From: Marsupella aquatica
Lineage: Eukaryota; Marchantiophyta
Direction: 5' to 3'
NCBI GenBank assembly: GCA_973895155.1
Contig: OZ316891.1
Span: 2,170,001-2,234,000 of the forward strand
DNA: 64,000 bases
The translations under genes were made by a program, and so were the position numbers. The notes beneath the pieces are model-generated. The model was not told where the DNA came from and did not search any database. It was given only the letters and a program-made list of their open reading frames with translations. Of the stretch, positions 26,271 to 38,772 are shown in pieces. How positions within the stretch are numbered: the stretch's first letter is position 1; the number at the start of each line of letters is the position of its first letter.

Positions 26271-29200
26271 TCATGGCGGGCGGGGTGGGACAGGTGGGAC
26301 TTGAAGTCTGTCCAGATGATAGTCCCACAAGCCAGCATGCTCCCCATAATCAAAACACATATCCATGTAGGCCTTCTCCATGGTGGACTTCCCATCCCTG
26401 ACCCTTGCACGATGTCGGGCCCAGTCAATCCGAAGGTAAATGCCCAGCCAGTGCCAAGATTTTTGAATTACTACATGTGGGTTAGACCTAGTGTGCTCAA
26501 TGAAGTGGGAGCTCCGGTCTTTCCAAATATTCCAACACACAATGGCCCTCAAGATGTGCCATAGTTTACCAGGGACATTCCACTCCTCTGGAAGCGGGTC
26601 AGCCACAAAGATGTGAATCGGCTGCAGATTGAAACTTCCAACACCAATATATGGCGGATGCCAGCCCGAGAGTGTATTGTACCCAATTCCAGATCAGCTG
26701 TGAGACAGGGCAGGTCCAAATGCAATGAATGATGTCTTCTTGCTGCTACAGATTGCATCTGGTACACCATGTTAACTCATCGAACACGGGCAGCTGAGGG
26801 TTCCTCCAGTGTTGTACGTGTTGCCGGAATCCTGTAGACAAGTTGCCATAAGAAGCAATTCTCAGAGGCTGCACGATAGGGTAGCCAAGTGTTGCGCCAA
26901 AGAGTCATGAAATCTGGCCGCCAATCAAGACTTTCAGCCCACTTGGTCAGGGCCTTATGCATCCTAGTTCTGGATTGCCCTTGGAGTCTCCGTAGATGTG
27001 CAGTGCATGTGTCTTGGAATGGAGTGCCATCACTCCAAGTGTATTGCAGTAAATATTTAGCCAAGTCCCCTGTGGGATTTCCAATCCGCTGCCTGGTTGT
27101 CACCTTGGAGGTAGTGACCCTGATCAGTACCCGATTGAGCAGGACATCTGGAGGAGGTGTAGATCGGACCGATTTGTACAGAAAACCATTTTGTACCCTG
27201 AAAGTATTAACTGGTTTGGATATGTCATGAAATTGCTGCCAATTTGTTGTGATGTGCTTACGCTGAACCTCAAATTCCCAAATCCAATGGGAATTATCAG
27301 GAAGAATAGCCTCCATAAATACAGGATCCCGTTGTTCTCTGCATGAGTCTAACTTAGGTACAGTTCTAAGGTTGGCTATCAACTTCCTATACGCATGCGC
27401 ACAATTCCTTGGAAGGGATTGCCCTGGGCCCTCCTCCCAGGACAGAAAGTCTCCCTCCGTGTTGAGGACATCCTGCATAGTCACAAAACCAGCACGACGA
27501 ATTCGGCGTTGCGGATTCGAGAGGCACTTAGCTTGATTGTCATGTGTGTGATTAAGGTGCGGTCTCCACAGGGGCAAGTTACGCCAACCCTCCAAATGCC
27601 CAGGGGCAGAAGGCCGCATGTGGCCCTTGATGACATTCCAGCCGGTGCATATGTTGGACCAGACCACAGACCCTCCAGATGGACACGTGTAGCATGGAGT
27701 GAAGACCCAAGTGAAGTCCTCCACCCCCCATTTCTTCCCTGAGAGTTTCCGAAGGTACATCTGAAGAATCCTTCTGAGCGGGTGATCAACATCTGCCAAT
27801 GCCCACACGATAAAGCTGCCTGCCAAAGCCCTGAATTGAGCCTGTATTGAGATAAGTCCAAGTCCACCATGACACTTAGGTCTAGTAATAGTGGCCAGAT
27901 CTACTCGAAATCTAGCCTTCTCGTTCTGGCCAGCCCATACAAAGGTAGTGATCTTTTTTTGCAGAGAATCAAGTGTCTTAGGGTGCCCTGCCCACACAGT
28001 AAGGAAGTACCAAATAGTGCTCATGATTAAATGGTTGGCAACCGTGACCCTAGCAGTGAGCGACCCTGACCTCTTCCGAATCCGATCAAGTCTGGATTCC
28101 AACCTATCCGATACAAATTTCACCAGTTGTGGCTCAGAAATACCTTGTGCCATGGGGATGCCAAGTAGCTTCGTTGCTGTTGAATCATTTTCCCAACTCC
28201 ACGGCAGACACTGGAATTCCGCAAGGATCGGGCCATCCGGAATCAAAGCTGCCTTAGTCTGCTCCCAAATGCAGTGGAGCCCGGACGCAGCCCCAAACAA
28301 TTTCCAGTTTTCTATGGCTAAATTCCACAAATCTCATGTTGGCTCTGAGGAGTAGCGAAACATCATCGGCATAAAAATTATGTACATTGTGTACCCCGAT
28401 TTTGGTCATGTTGACTCCTACTAGGTCCCCTTGATCCACAGCCTTCAGAAAAATATTGCTAAGTGCATCAAGGGCAATTATGAAGAGCAATGGAGAGAGC
28501 GGACATCCCTGCCTCACCGAGCGCTCCAGGGAAAAGGACTCAGCCATTTTCCCATTCAGTAGAACTGCCGATGAAGCGGAGTGAAAGCCTGCACGAAGAA
28601 ATTGCATGATAAGCCCGTCAAATCCAGCCTTTTCCATAACTCTGAGAAGGAAGTGCCACTCAAGCCTGTCGAATGCCTTGGAAACATCAAGCTTCATAAG
28701 AATGTATTGCAGTCCCGATGCTTCACCATGGTGGAGGAGCTCATTAAGGAGGAGCAAGGAGTGGTGGATGTTACGGCCAGGCAAAAACACAAATTGCTGA
28801 GTAATGAAATGCTGTAGGATTGGTATGAGACGCAGTTGAAAAGCCTTGGCTCCAATCTTATACATTACGTTCAAAAGCGTGATGGGTCTTTTATTTGTAA
28901 GCCTACGCTGGTCATTCTTTTTGCACAAATTAAAGAATGATAAACCCCCGTGTGAATTCCACCGTGAAAGTACCCTGCTCCATTCCATGGAGAATTGCTT
29001 TGTGGAGCGAGGGCCCCACTGTTTTCCAATGAGCCACAAAGAATTCAATTGGGACCCCATCTGGGCCGGGACACTTGTTAGTCGCTAGCGCTTGAGCAGC
29101 TCTGCCAAGTTCATCCACTGTCAGGGGCAAATCCAATGCAGTTCGATCAGCTTCCGTTATCACCTTTGATTGCATAGCAAGCAGTTGTTCCAATTGATCA

Positions 29201-30576
29201 GGTTGGCAGCCCGCTGATGTACCCAAGGTATCCTTAAAAAATGTTGTGGCCGCCGTTGCCATCTCCTGCCACCTAGACACCAGCCGTTCCTCCTGGTCAA
29301 AAAGCTGACGGATTTTGTTGCTCATCGCCAAGCCTTTGAAGGTCCAAAAAAAAATCTTGGAGCATTTTTTTCCATCTGCAATCCACCGCGATTGCAAGAC
29401 ATAATCCATCCATTTTACTTGCTCTCCATCAAATTCGTGGATCAGTGACTCAACCTCTCTAACCATAGCCTGCGCCTGGCTGTCCTGAACGTGAGATTCG
29501 AGATACAGTTGTGCCCGGGCCAAATTCTCCCGAAGGATTGATTCCCTCAGCCGTCTCTCAGCTGCTCTTCGTTTGCCCCAGCACCTGTCCATCTTCCTTG
29601 CGATCTTGATGCAGTGGGATAGAGTGTCGTCCGGTGTCAAACTCCTCTGTACACAACCCGCCACCTCCTCTGTCCACATATGGGTAATTTGATCCTGGTA
29701 TGTTGGTTGGTGTTGGTGTCCTGTGTTCATCCTGTGTTGGGAAAAATGTTTGATGGCATTAACCGGGTACATTGTTGCACACACAGGAGCATGATCAGAT
29801 AGGGGAATGTCGAGCAGAATAGTGGATGTGATGGTGAACTTGGAATTCAGCTCCCCTACCATGGAGTAAATCCGATCAATTCTCCTGAGCACTCTGTCTC
29901 CCCTGGGCCCCGTCTGAGTTCTTGGGTTGTGACGATGCCTCCTCTTGCTATCCCAGCTGAACCGCAGATGTCCAAGCTATTGCTGGAAAGTGTCTTCCCA
30001 GTGGAAACGCCTCTTCAAATGTCTCCAGGCCCTCATCTCAATTCCGGCTACAATACTGGTGGTCCCACCCCGTTGATCAGCTCTACCTTCAATCATATTA
30101 AAATCCCCCATGACAATCCAATTGCAAGAAGGGTCAAGCCGATTGAAAATCTCACGCCACAAATCAGTTCTCTCCCCAGGTGAATTTGGCCCATATATCC
30201 CCAAGAACCCAATCTTCCCAGTGATGGTGTGGTTGATACACACCCAAACCGCCCATTTACTGGGTAGAACCCCTTCCCCTGTGATGAATGGCACCAATGA
30301 ATTGTGAATTCCCAATGCAAGACCACCCAATCCAGCCACGACCCTCTGATTCCGAATGGCGTGGACGCCATCCACAGCAGGAGCATAAACCCAATGCGCG
30401 GCAGGCCAGACCTCATGTTGAATTTTTTTCACCTGGCCCTCCCTGAGTTTGTGCTCCTGAATGCACAGGATATCGGGTCTGCATTGGAGCCCCTCCAAAT
30501 TGGATCAGGCTTGGAGGCGACAACTCCGCGATGCCAGGCCCCTCAGGTTGTAAGTTGACAATGTTAGATGGGCCAT
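26271..30576 (-). pseudogene. LINE ORF2 (endonuclease-reverse transcriptase), broken
   Basis: Begins at ATG 30576 with the YNLRGL strand typical of the APE-type endonuclease. The endonuclease continues with IQEHKL, IVMGDFNM and SDHAPV (to about 29800). The reverse transcriptase follows (about 29000-28350): KRPITLLNV, the palm motif KLDVSKAFDRLEW, RQGCPLSPLLF and the catalytic FYADD. A later zinc-binding region reads LTWCTRCNL then HCIWTCP (about 26760-26690), and a conserved tail runs to 26271. Breaks seen: stop codons near 30500, 29977 and 26730, and frameshifts near 28935, 28335 and 26790. It cannot make a full protein. The order EN-RT-Cys/His is that of plant L1-clade LINEs. Confidence 0.88.
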
Positions 30577-31021
30577 AGTCTAGTAGGTCACGTCGAATGG
30601 ATGAAACCTTTGGGTAGATCTTATCGAGGGATCCGTGGTTCTCAGCCAAATCCAAGTCCGCGCGAAATTCAGCTGCCAGTGGGTCAGTTTTGGTGTCAGA
30701 TGATGCCTTCGGTCTGGGGCGCTTACGAATGGTTACATTCCCCCAGTCCAACAAGATGCTGATAGCGGTGGGAGTCACTGTAAGTGGTGCTTCAATTACT
30801 GTGGGATTTTCTTCCACTCCTGTCTCCACTAAGGGATTGATTGACACTTCTAAAGGAATGGAAAGGGCTGGTACCTCTACTGGTGGTTTCGGGGCCCACA
30901 CTTTCTTCGGCGGCCTTCGGGGGTTGCTCTTTGGAAGTTTGGGCTTGGTGCTGCCAGATGAGGGTGTCGAAGTGTCGGTTGAGGCATAGGCCGGACCTGT
31001 GTTGCCCTTGCCAACCCCTCC

Positions 31022-32236
31022 CTACCTGGAGTGGCTCACAGTGGTCCTAATTTGACCTCCTGATGGAGCAATAGACGTCGGTGCCCATTTGAATTCTTGC
31101 TCTGATTTAGATGTTAGTCTCTTCCGATGCTTTTTGTTGGTGTAGGTGTCGTCCCGGGTGTCGTGTGCCTTGGATGTAGCTCGGTGTGATGATGAGGTCG
31201 TCCTCAGCTCCCCTTGTGTGCCCTGCTCCTCCGACAAGTCCTTTGAACATTTTGCCAAATGTTGCAGATCCTCTACTTCCCTCTGTTGTTGCTCCTCGGC
31301 TCTCGCTTGCCAATAGTCAGCTTCTTCTTGTGCGCAACGAGCCTCAACTTGGTATTTATGGAAGACCTCGTGATCCAGCCGTTGTTTCTTCACGACGGAT
31401 GTGAGGGCCGGGTAATGATCAGCTCCACCAGGGACGTCAGAGAAGAATGCTTGATTACGTAGTGCTTGGGGCCTCGGCTGTATGCAGCTAGACGCCAGAT
31501 GTCTGTAGGAGAAGCAAAAACAGCAGCGTAGATTCCGACCAATATAATCAAAGTGAATGGTAGTGACTCTTTGACCACTCAGGCGGAAATTACCTTGCGC
31601 CGAGAACACCTTCAGCGTGGATTCCACAATTGCTGAGATGTGATGTTTTTTAGTGCCCGGTGCCAGCTTCGCGCGTACAAAAGTTCCCACAAGAGCAGTC
31701 ACGAATCGAATGTATTCATAAGTGTCTGGGCTGCCAAGCTTGATGTATAGAGTGGCCAGATGTTTGAAATCCACTTGGTTGCAGGGATCAAAAAAGGGAG
31801 TGTAATCGTTGACCAACGCAAAACGATCCAGTGCCTTGAGAGGTGATGTTTTCAGGAGATTCGCCTTGATGTCATCCCCTGAGTTAGTATCAAATTGCAC
31901 CACAAATAGCGCATTTGGCAATTCATCATGTAATGCCAGTTTCGTGTCATTCTCCTGGTTGTAAGCTGAAATCCAGTCCCTAGCCTTGCAAGAATCGAAT
32001 TCCGATTCGAAACCCAGCACCACCTTGTTGCCAAAGATTCTTCGGCTACCGGATTGGAGGATCTCCTTTGGGATGTAGTGTATCACGTTGTTTTCCATTG
32101 TGGGATTCACATTCAGTCTTTCCTTGCCCTTCCGTAGCTGGTCACCGGAGGACGCAGAGATCCTGACATTGCGTGTGGAGGTTGTCGATTTGGCTGATGT
32201 TGAGCCCGTATTTCTGATTGAACGCTCACTAGCCAT
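31022..32236 (-). CDS. LINE ORF1, nucleic-acid-binding gag-like protein
   Basis: A 404-codon frame from ATG at 32236. A Ser/Thr-rich N-terminus is followed by a folded region (about residues 50-230) and a zinc knuckle, C238-C241-H246-C251, with exact CX2CX4HX4C spacing. Plant L1 ORF1 proteins have the same layout and coat the element RNA. A Glu/Gln-rich stretch (about residues 305-345) could form a coiled coil. The frame stops at 31022, but the Pro/Lys-rich C-terminal tail typical of the family continues in another frame (KVWAPKPPVE ... IRKRPRPKASS) down to about 30413, so a frameshift near 31030 truncated it. The displaced tail overlaps the start of ORF2 at 30576. Confidence 0.8.
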   Translation of the reverse strand: MASERSIRNTGSTSAKSTTSTRNVRISASSGDQLRKGKERLNVNPTMENNVIHYIPKEILQSGSRRIFGNKVVLGFESEFDSCKARDWISAYNQENDTKLALHDELPNALFVVQFDTNSGDDIKANLLKTSPLKALDRFALVNDYTPFFDPCNQVDFKHLATLYIKLGSPDTYEYIRFVTALVGTFVRAKLAPGTKKHHISAIVESTLKVFSAQGNFRLSGQRVTTIHFDYIGRNLRCCFCFSYRHLASSCIQPRPQALRNQAFFSDVPGGADHYPALTSVVKKQRLDHEVFHKYQVEARCAQEEADYWQARAEEQQQREVEDLQHLAKCSKDLSEEQGTQGELRTTSSSHRATSKAHDTRDDTYTNKKHRKRLTSKSEQEFKWAPTSIAPSGGQIRTTVSHSR

Positions 32237-33058
32237 GTGGTGTGGACGTGTAACGAAGGACCTAGTGAGACGTTTGGAGGCGATGGCGTGACTGGAGCAA
32301 CAGAGTTGTATGTGTAGTGTGAGCTTGATGATACAACTCAGAATGAGACTTCCACGGGTGGTTCAAACACAGCAGCTTCAGTTGATCGAGAATTTTCAGA
32401 TTAATATTCTGTCTCCTCCAACTGGGTGCCCAACATTGACAAAAAAGCCACCTGTGGGAAGCGGGTGCAAGCCATGATGGGTACAGCAGTCACAGAGTGT
32501 CGCCTTGGTCGAAGTGTGGTGGAAGGATTGATAGACGATCAGCGTCTCAGGTTGATGGTGACTGACAGAACCTGATGTTTGAGAAGCGAAAACGCAACAT
32601 CCATTCAAATAGGGCCAAAAACCTTAGTAAAACATTGAGTTTGTAGTATGCGGGGTTTACTGAACGTTGCACTGCTAAGAGTCGCAGGGTGTGTAATTTT
32701 CCAGATTACCCTACTTACTCTCAAATAGCTATTAATATAAGACAAACTGCCTGGGTAATCCCAAAGGAGCGGTTGGGGACGCCCAGGACCTATTTTGGCA
32801 CAAAAGGCCAGAGAATTTTGAAAAAAATATCGTGAACGGTCTGGCAGCCTGTCAGATGGGTAAAAGTCCCCCAGCATTCACTCTTTCTCCCCTGTAGAAA
32901 AAGCTATCGCAAGGGGACGTAACAACTCTCACTCCCCCCTCTGTCCCCCTTCTGTCCTCCCTTCGTGAACTACGGAGCGCTACATCGCTCCCGCTCTGTC
33001 TCTGTCTAGCTATAGTAACTAGGACTTGATCTTCGATTCTTCGGTACAATACAGTACG

Positions 33059-33071
33059 TATGTGCGGATGC
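33059..33071. repeat. LINE target-site duplication, 5' side
   Basis: TATGTGCGGATGC, 12/13 identical to 25917-25929. It marks the 5' end of the LINE if the pairing is right. Confidence 0.6.
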
Positions 33072-33122
33072 TTTTGCTATTAGAGCTCATGGTGAGTGGC
33101 ATTGAAGAGAACTAGATTTAAA

Positions 33123-33406
33123 CTCGGAGGTCTCACTATATGGGGACCTCCCCATCACCTGCAATGTTTTTGGGTCTCGGACCCCCTAAAATGTAAGAAA
33201 AAAAGTTTATTTTTTAACCCCTATAAAGATGGAATTCCAAAAATTGGATTAAAAAGACCCTAATATTCTTATAAGTCTCAAAATTGAATAAAAAAGACCC
33301 TATTTTTCTTCTGCAAATTTTTTTAAGTCTTCTCTCAGAACCAATAAAATGACCCTATCCTTCGTTGCACGTGATATGCCATTTTTGTGGAAGTGAAACC
33401 CCTGAG
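33123..33406. mobile_element. hAT-like MITE, copy 1
   Basis: A 284-bp AT-rich, non-coding element with imperfect terminal inverted repeats (CTCGGAGGTCTCAC... and ...GTGAAACCCCTGAG). It is flanked by an exact 8-bp duplication, GATTTAAA, at 33115-33122 and 33407-33414. Eight-base duplications are characteristic of hAT transposons. Three related copies occur at 53.3 and 61.9-62.6 kb. Confidence 0.85.
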
Positions 33407-34184
33407 GATTTAAAGTGAAATTGTGTCATGATGCACTATCAATCTCTTTCTCAAAACTATAGTCTATACCATGACACTATTTGCTGAGTTTGTTTCACCA
33501 AGTAAAGGGAAAGGAAAACTTTTAATGGGAGGGAATAGTCAAACTCTTGGATATGGAAATAGTTGTTGAGCAAATGACATCTCTTCAAAGACATCATGTA
33601 CAATCATGATTGTGCAATATCCAATGAAGAGATACGTCATTTAGCTCTCTAGTGGCTACTTCCACGAGAGAGCTTTCTTGAGCTTTGAGCTCATGCATTG
33701 CCCATGCAAATTAATCCATGGACCCCATGTTATTTTAGAGGCAGTTATCTAGAAACTGAAGCCCAGATGGACCTCCAAGTTGAAAGAAAAATAAATTCAA
33801 AAATGGACAAGTCAATGCTTGACACTTGAAACAGTTGCCAAACTTACCAAGCCAACCATAATTAACATCAATCACAAAATCAGTTACAATGTGAACTACT
33901 GTTTAATTAATGTGTGGGTAGCTTAATTGCCCACTTCAGCAAAACGGTGCTCGACGGTTTCCTCCATGGTATTGAAGGGATGTCGGATGCACTCAAGTTG
34001 CATCAAAAGTAATCACTTTTCAATTCCTACACGCAGAGAGACGAAGAGAGAGAAATCATCAGTGTCATCAAATCACTCACTTCACAAAATTGTTTGAAAC
34101 AAAAAGTTTCATGGAACAAATCTCCAATTGTAAAATTTGGAATTGATCAAAAGCTAAACAAATTTAGAAACTGATGACCACTTT

Positions 34185-34372
34185 AGTACTTGATAGAATC
34201 TCTCAATGCCACACTCATTGGAAAGCTAGAGAAGATTGGAAACTCATAATCTCCTTGGAACTCAACTAAATCTATCTATGTTAATTTCATTAAAAAGCTA
34301 AAAAAATTCTAAAACTCATAATCTCCTTAGTACTCGATAAAATCTGTCAATTTTAGATTTATTCTCATGGAA
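34185..34372. repeat. 72-bp tandem repeat, 2.5 units
   Basis: Units at 34185, 34257 and 34329 (partial) share AACTCATAATCTCCTT and a TTGATAGAATCT/ACTCGATAAAATCT-like segment. AT-rich DNA near the putative left end of the large composite element; it could be its subterminal region. Confidence 0.65.
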
Positions 34373-34873
34373 GGGATCAACATTTCAAGGATTGTGCAAC
34401 AAAGATTTCTATTCATGTTAGAGATTATAAAATCCCGGGTACTATATATTTTTCAAATTACTTACTCAATTCTTATCGAACAGTAACAATCCTGAGCTCA
34501 TTAGGACCGATCACCCTATTCATTAAAACTGGAATTTCTCTAGTCCAGAAGTTGACCTTCAAATTTCTTATTTTACCCCCAAAAGTTCTATAACTTGTTC
34601 CCCAAAAACATACATTTTAGTGGCCAAATATACACTTTTTGAGGTCTAAAATTATAATTCTAATGCCCAAATTATTAATTAAATAATTCAGTTATCAATT
34701 ATAAATATTTATTAATTAAAAGATAATAAAGTGTTCTTATTATATATAATATAAACAATGAAAAAATAGAATAAGACAATATAATAAATTCAAATGACCC
34801 GTGATAACCAAGTTACACAAACACGAAAGGTAAACCGGTAATGTATTATAAAAGTAAAAAACCTATTTTTATA

Positions 34874-35218
34874 GGGTCGAGACCACGTCTGCCCCAATGC
34901 AGGCTCTAGATGGTTTTGACCGGTTGTTGAATGTATATCAATTACTATGTAAAAATCTATGTCAAGATTATCTCGACCCAAATGTAGGGTCCACATAATT
35001 TTGACCCGTTGTTGAATCTATATCTCTAGCTATTCCCTTTGTATAGGGTCAAGACCCAATAACCTTTTTCTGAGAACATATCTACAAGTAAAAGAGGATC
35101 AACAACATCTAGACTCAAATGGATAGTACGCATAGCTTCACTTTTTTTTGAGTAAGAATATGTATACCTACAACTCACATTGTAACTGTTCAGTGTAGGG
35201 TCGAGATAATCTAGACCC
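34874..35218. repeat. palindrome cluster at the end of the minus-strand gene
   Basis: Several diverged copies of the GGGTC...GACCC class, the best being GGGTCGAGATAATCTAGACC(C) at 35198-35218. The stop codon of the FCP1-like region (TAG) falls inside this palindrome. Confidence 0.7.
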
Positions 35219-36268
35219 AAATCTCATGCTCCTCCACCCCGCAGAATTCATTTGAGCAAGTAAATCTAGACCCTGACGGGTCATATTTCATATCGCGATT
35301 GCAAAAATCGAGAGGCTTCCTATTCCAGAACTTCATGGTGAGGTCCCTACACCTCAAGACTTCCAAAACAAATCCCCGATGATTGTCTCTATAGGGTCCT
35401 GTGTACTGATATCCAATTAACGTCTTTGCAAGGTCGTTGATCGCCTCCTCCGTCAATTCCTCCATTGGTGGTAATTGTTGCACTTCATTCTTGACATCCC
35501 AAGGAATTTCGTCCGCTGTGACATCCAAGACTGTATGGATAACCGAATGAACCCATACCATACTACCCCACCGCTCCGTCAACAACGCATAAATGGCAGC
35601 TTGTTGATCTCTGTCCGCTAAAATATTTATCATAGACCACTTTGGATGATTGATAAAAAGGTAGTGCTGAAGATTGAAGGCATGATACAATTTCCTGAGC
35701 AGAGGCCATAGTATTTCTGGAAAGAATGTATCATCCGTGGAGTGATGCAAAAATGAGGAAGGAAACAACCCACAATTCTCTGGATTTGCAAATGCCTTCA
35801 TTGGAGTGTCATCAAGAAGGAGTGTATTAGTTTCGTTGTATAATCCACCATAACGTTTTCAAACCACCCTCAAATCCTTCAAATGAATATTTGCCTTCCC
35901 ATCGGTAATGTCAGGCCTCTGGATTCCAATATCGAATGTATCTTCTTGTGTGAGAATAAACTTGAATTGCTCTCGCTCTTCTTGACTAAAGATCAAATGA
36001 ATCATTTCATCCGTCCTGGGTTTCCTTGCACAAGTCCAAATGGCAACATCAAATAACGAAAAAGCTACGATTAAGAACTCGTGAAGATGGGGTCGCTCAA
36101 CATACATAAAGTTAAACCCTCCACGTCTCCCCCAATGGACACCCTTGACACTTGTTGCACTACAGCGTGGTCCGGAACTTGGCGTTTTGACAGAATCCCA
36201 ACACATTTTGTTGAGGACAAGAATCAATAGCTTCCGTCTGATCGGACCGTGAAGTGGAGGCAAGGGTC
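35211..36268 (-). pseudogene. FCP1/NIF phosphatase-like domain, catalytic motif lost
   Basis: The exon starts after acceptor ctttgcag at 36268. It contains RRKLLILVLNKMCWDSV, ERPHLHEFLIVAFSLFDVAIWTCARK and NETNTLLLDDTPMKAFANP, the signature strands of the FCP1/NIF (HAD-fold) phosphatases that act on RNA polymerase II tails and similar targets. The DxDxT/V nucleophile motif is replaced by VLNKM, so catalysis is unlikely, while the later DD pair is kept. A TGA near 35861 stands where related proteins have Trp before KRYGGLYNE; it reads as a TGG-to-TGA mutation. A ~190-residue C-terminal region of unknown fold, with two Cys pairs, ends at the stop inside the palindrome at 35198-35218. Confidence 0.65.
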
Positions 36269-36539
36269 CTGCAAAGAAGGAACTCCAATGTTAGAATTGT
36301 GGGAGATAAAACAAAGGAATGCTTGAGATGATCTCGAGCATCACAAGTGAATGAACAACAGTCAACGTCATACCTATTGTTGGTTGAAGGTCAGTAGTTG
36401 AAGAAATCTCAAGGCATCTTTGGAGATTATTGTCGACGCACTCCACAACTGGTAAGGGCCCGCCTATTTCTGTGAAGGTAGACATAATCATTTAGACGGT
36501 TGAATTTCAGGACTGTTCAAACTAACTTGGGTTTCAACC

Positions 36540-37784
36540 TCACGTGCTGAAAGACCCAAATTCATCTAGAAGGTTATCTCCTAGTTGGTTTTGGATGTCC
36601 AAATTTATCCCTCCGGGAAGGGTCTCAACAAGAGCTGGCTCAGACCAAACTGACAATAATTTGAACTTATCCTTCCTATACTTTCTAGGTCGAATAACCT
36701 TCTCAGACTGCTCTATAGAGACTTGTTGACCTTTTGACGGTCCATCAGTCCAAACATAATGAGTAGCACTTGCTTTGAGTGATTTGTAACCAGTTCTACC
36801 AATTTCAGTCCCCGGTTTCCTAACAAAAGGGAGAATTACGGGGCTTCCAGTAGAAGAATCTGTGAAAACAAGCTTATTCTCTGAAGCGCAAAACATTTGG
36901 TCCAAGGGAGAGGACGATGCACCTGCCTCATCCTGAGGGGGAGTATGGCAGCCACTAGCTTTCTTAGTAGAGAAAATCTCATCCAATTGAGGAGGGCTTG
37001 GAATTGGTTGGCTAATTGCATCGTGCAAGGTGGATTCCTAGCCAACATCCAAGGTTGAAGACTGTTGTTCACGTTGTGCATCCCCAAGGTCACCCGATGA
37101 AGGAACACCTGGAACGTCGAGATCATCTCGAGCATCATTTCCAAATTCAGGCAGTATTTCACCCTCCTCTTCCATGTAGCTTGTGATTTTTGGGCCCTCC
37201 GTTTTGCGATGCTCTAAATTCTCCGCAAATACTTCCTCATAAACACTGGCTTCCACTGGAGCTATGTCTAAGGCCGCCTCTTCTATTACAACGAGGGGAC
37301 CGGCAGTAATTTCCTCAGATGGTAACGGCTCCTTGGGTGGCACATATAAAACCTGCTTGTTGTCATGAAGGAGCTGAGCAAAGGCTTCTGTGAATTCCAT
37401 CTCTTGAGCTGTGTCCGAATACACAAAACAATCCCGACCAAGAATGACACAAGCTTTCAATCTCTGTCCTCCAGAGAAGAAATCCAACACTGTATGACCT
37501 GGGCACGAGAAATAATCAACAAGACGCTTTGTCATTCGCAAAGGCTTTGCTCTCGCATTTACAAAGCCACCACACCGACCGACCATCTCATAGGATGGGG
37601 CCATCTTCTTCAAAACTTTGACATCAACAGTGGATTCATCAAGCTTCTCTTTCCCCTTTGATTGGTCTTTGTTGTTCCCAGTAGGGGCCTTCAAAGGCAA
37701 GACTGTGAAGTCTTTGTCCCACTTCTCACTGTAGTTCCAAAACGCATAAAAGTCATCAAAGAAAATTTGGGACCAGTCTGGTTC
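36540..37784 (-). pseudogene. degenerate N4/N6 DNA-methylase-like domain
   Basis: From the insertion boundary the frame reads DWSQIFFDDFYAFWNYSEKW and reaches AKPLRMTKRLVDYF and TVLDFFSGGQRLKACVILGRD (37545-37460). This is the end of the beta-class methylase fold: KP-x-x-L...I-x-x-x-S-x-P-G-x-x-V-L-D-P-F-x-G-x-G...G-R. Asp-Phe-Phe-Ser-Gly-Gly replaces the usual D-P-F-x-G-S-G, and the upstream DPPY is missing, so it is probably not an active methylase. An acidic, Ser-rich region follows, interrupted by an in-frame TAG at 37038-37040, then RPRKYRKDKFKLLSVWSEPA. A palindrome at 37114-37134 is part of the coding sequence. Confidence 0.55.
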
Positions 37785-37799
37785 CTCTTTGTCGCACCC

Positions 37800-38772
37800 C
37801 TACCCTGGGCCTTAAATCCGGGTTAGTGTTGTGGTGCGACCTCGACCACCAGTAGGGGTGAGGGTTCGGGCAAGGAGGTGTGTAGTGACCTTCAATAGCC
37901 CTAAGTTGGGCTAAGCCGCTATACTTACTGGTATAACACTCGCATAATTCGTACTTGACATAGGTATATTTATTTTCCACCGCTGGAATTTTCCCTCAGT
38001 TAGTGACGCGGACTAACTCCCGACTTGGGGCTTTTCAAGCCATCGACGTGACAGGACCTTGTGACATGCAATGAGTGGAAATCCCTACCATTAGTCCGCA
38101 CCCGGTACATCCCTTAAAATGGCGCCTTTGCCCGGACAAAGCATACACACAACACCAGTTACTCTCAGAAACATTAGGGGGAAAAGACTACATTTACTCA
38201 GCGAAGCATCAGTTTACATGGTTGACTCGACTTCAAAGGGGGTCAGCAGGCCCAACGGCAGTCGATGCCCAGTCTCTACGAGGCCCTGCCTCGCACTTGC
38301 CCAGCAAGCTCGACTCTGGCTCTCACTCCTTGGTACGCTCTGACCCTACTCAGGCCGGGACTCCCCGTGCCTCGCCTTTCTTCTGCTGAGATAACTAAGC
38401 CTTCTCCCCCTTCCCATCGTGGAAGGGGAAGCCTAAATACTACCATAGCGGAAGAGAACCGGAGGATACTACCTTCCGGGGCACTACCTACTGACTAACT
38501 AACTGCTGACTACTGGTCGCGCTGCACTGACCGGTTGACCGTCGACTACGAGTGTGCCAACCGGAATGGCAGCGGCCAAGCCTACTGACAAACTCTAGTC
38601 CGTTGATGGACTCCATCCTACGTTGGCTGATCCTAACTGATCGGCCCTAATTCTTCCTACTGCCGCTAATCGGCGCCTAATGACAGTCATTCTGTCGTTA
38701 CGCCTAACTAAAAGATGCCGCTGACTTAACCGCCTCGCGCGACGCCTGCTTCTACCCTTCGCTAACTACCCC
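37800..38772. other. noncoding left part of the inserted element
   Basis: GC-rich, without a convincing frame; the downstream (3') region of the insert on its minus coding strand. It should contain the 3' LTR if one exists, but no matching copy was recognised at 41.2-41.6 kb. Confidence 0.4.

Larger units (their letters stand above)
25930..33058 (-). mobile_element. non-LTR retrotransposon (plant L1-like LINE), decayed
   Basis: In minus-strand order the element has a ~0.8-kb 5' UTR, a gag-like ORF1 with a zinc knuckle, an ORF2 with endonuclease, reverse transcriptase and a C-terminal zinc-binding region, a G/T-rich 3' UTR, and an A-rich tail (poly-T on the plus strand at about 25930-25950). 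The flanks TATGTGAGGATGC (25917-25929) and TATGTGCGGATGC (33059-33071) match at 12 of 13 positions and are a probable target-site duplication, which sets the boundaries. ORF2 has several frameshifts and stops, so the copy is inactive. The 3' UTR also contains a chance frame (25843-26121) that is not a gene. Confidence 0.88.
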
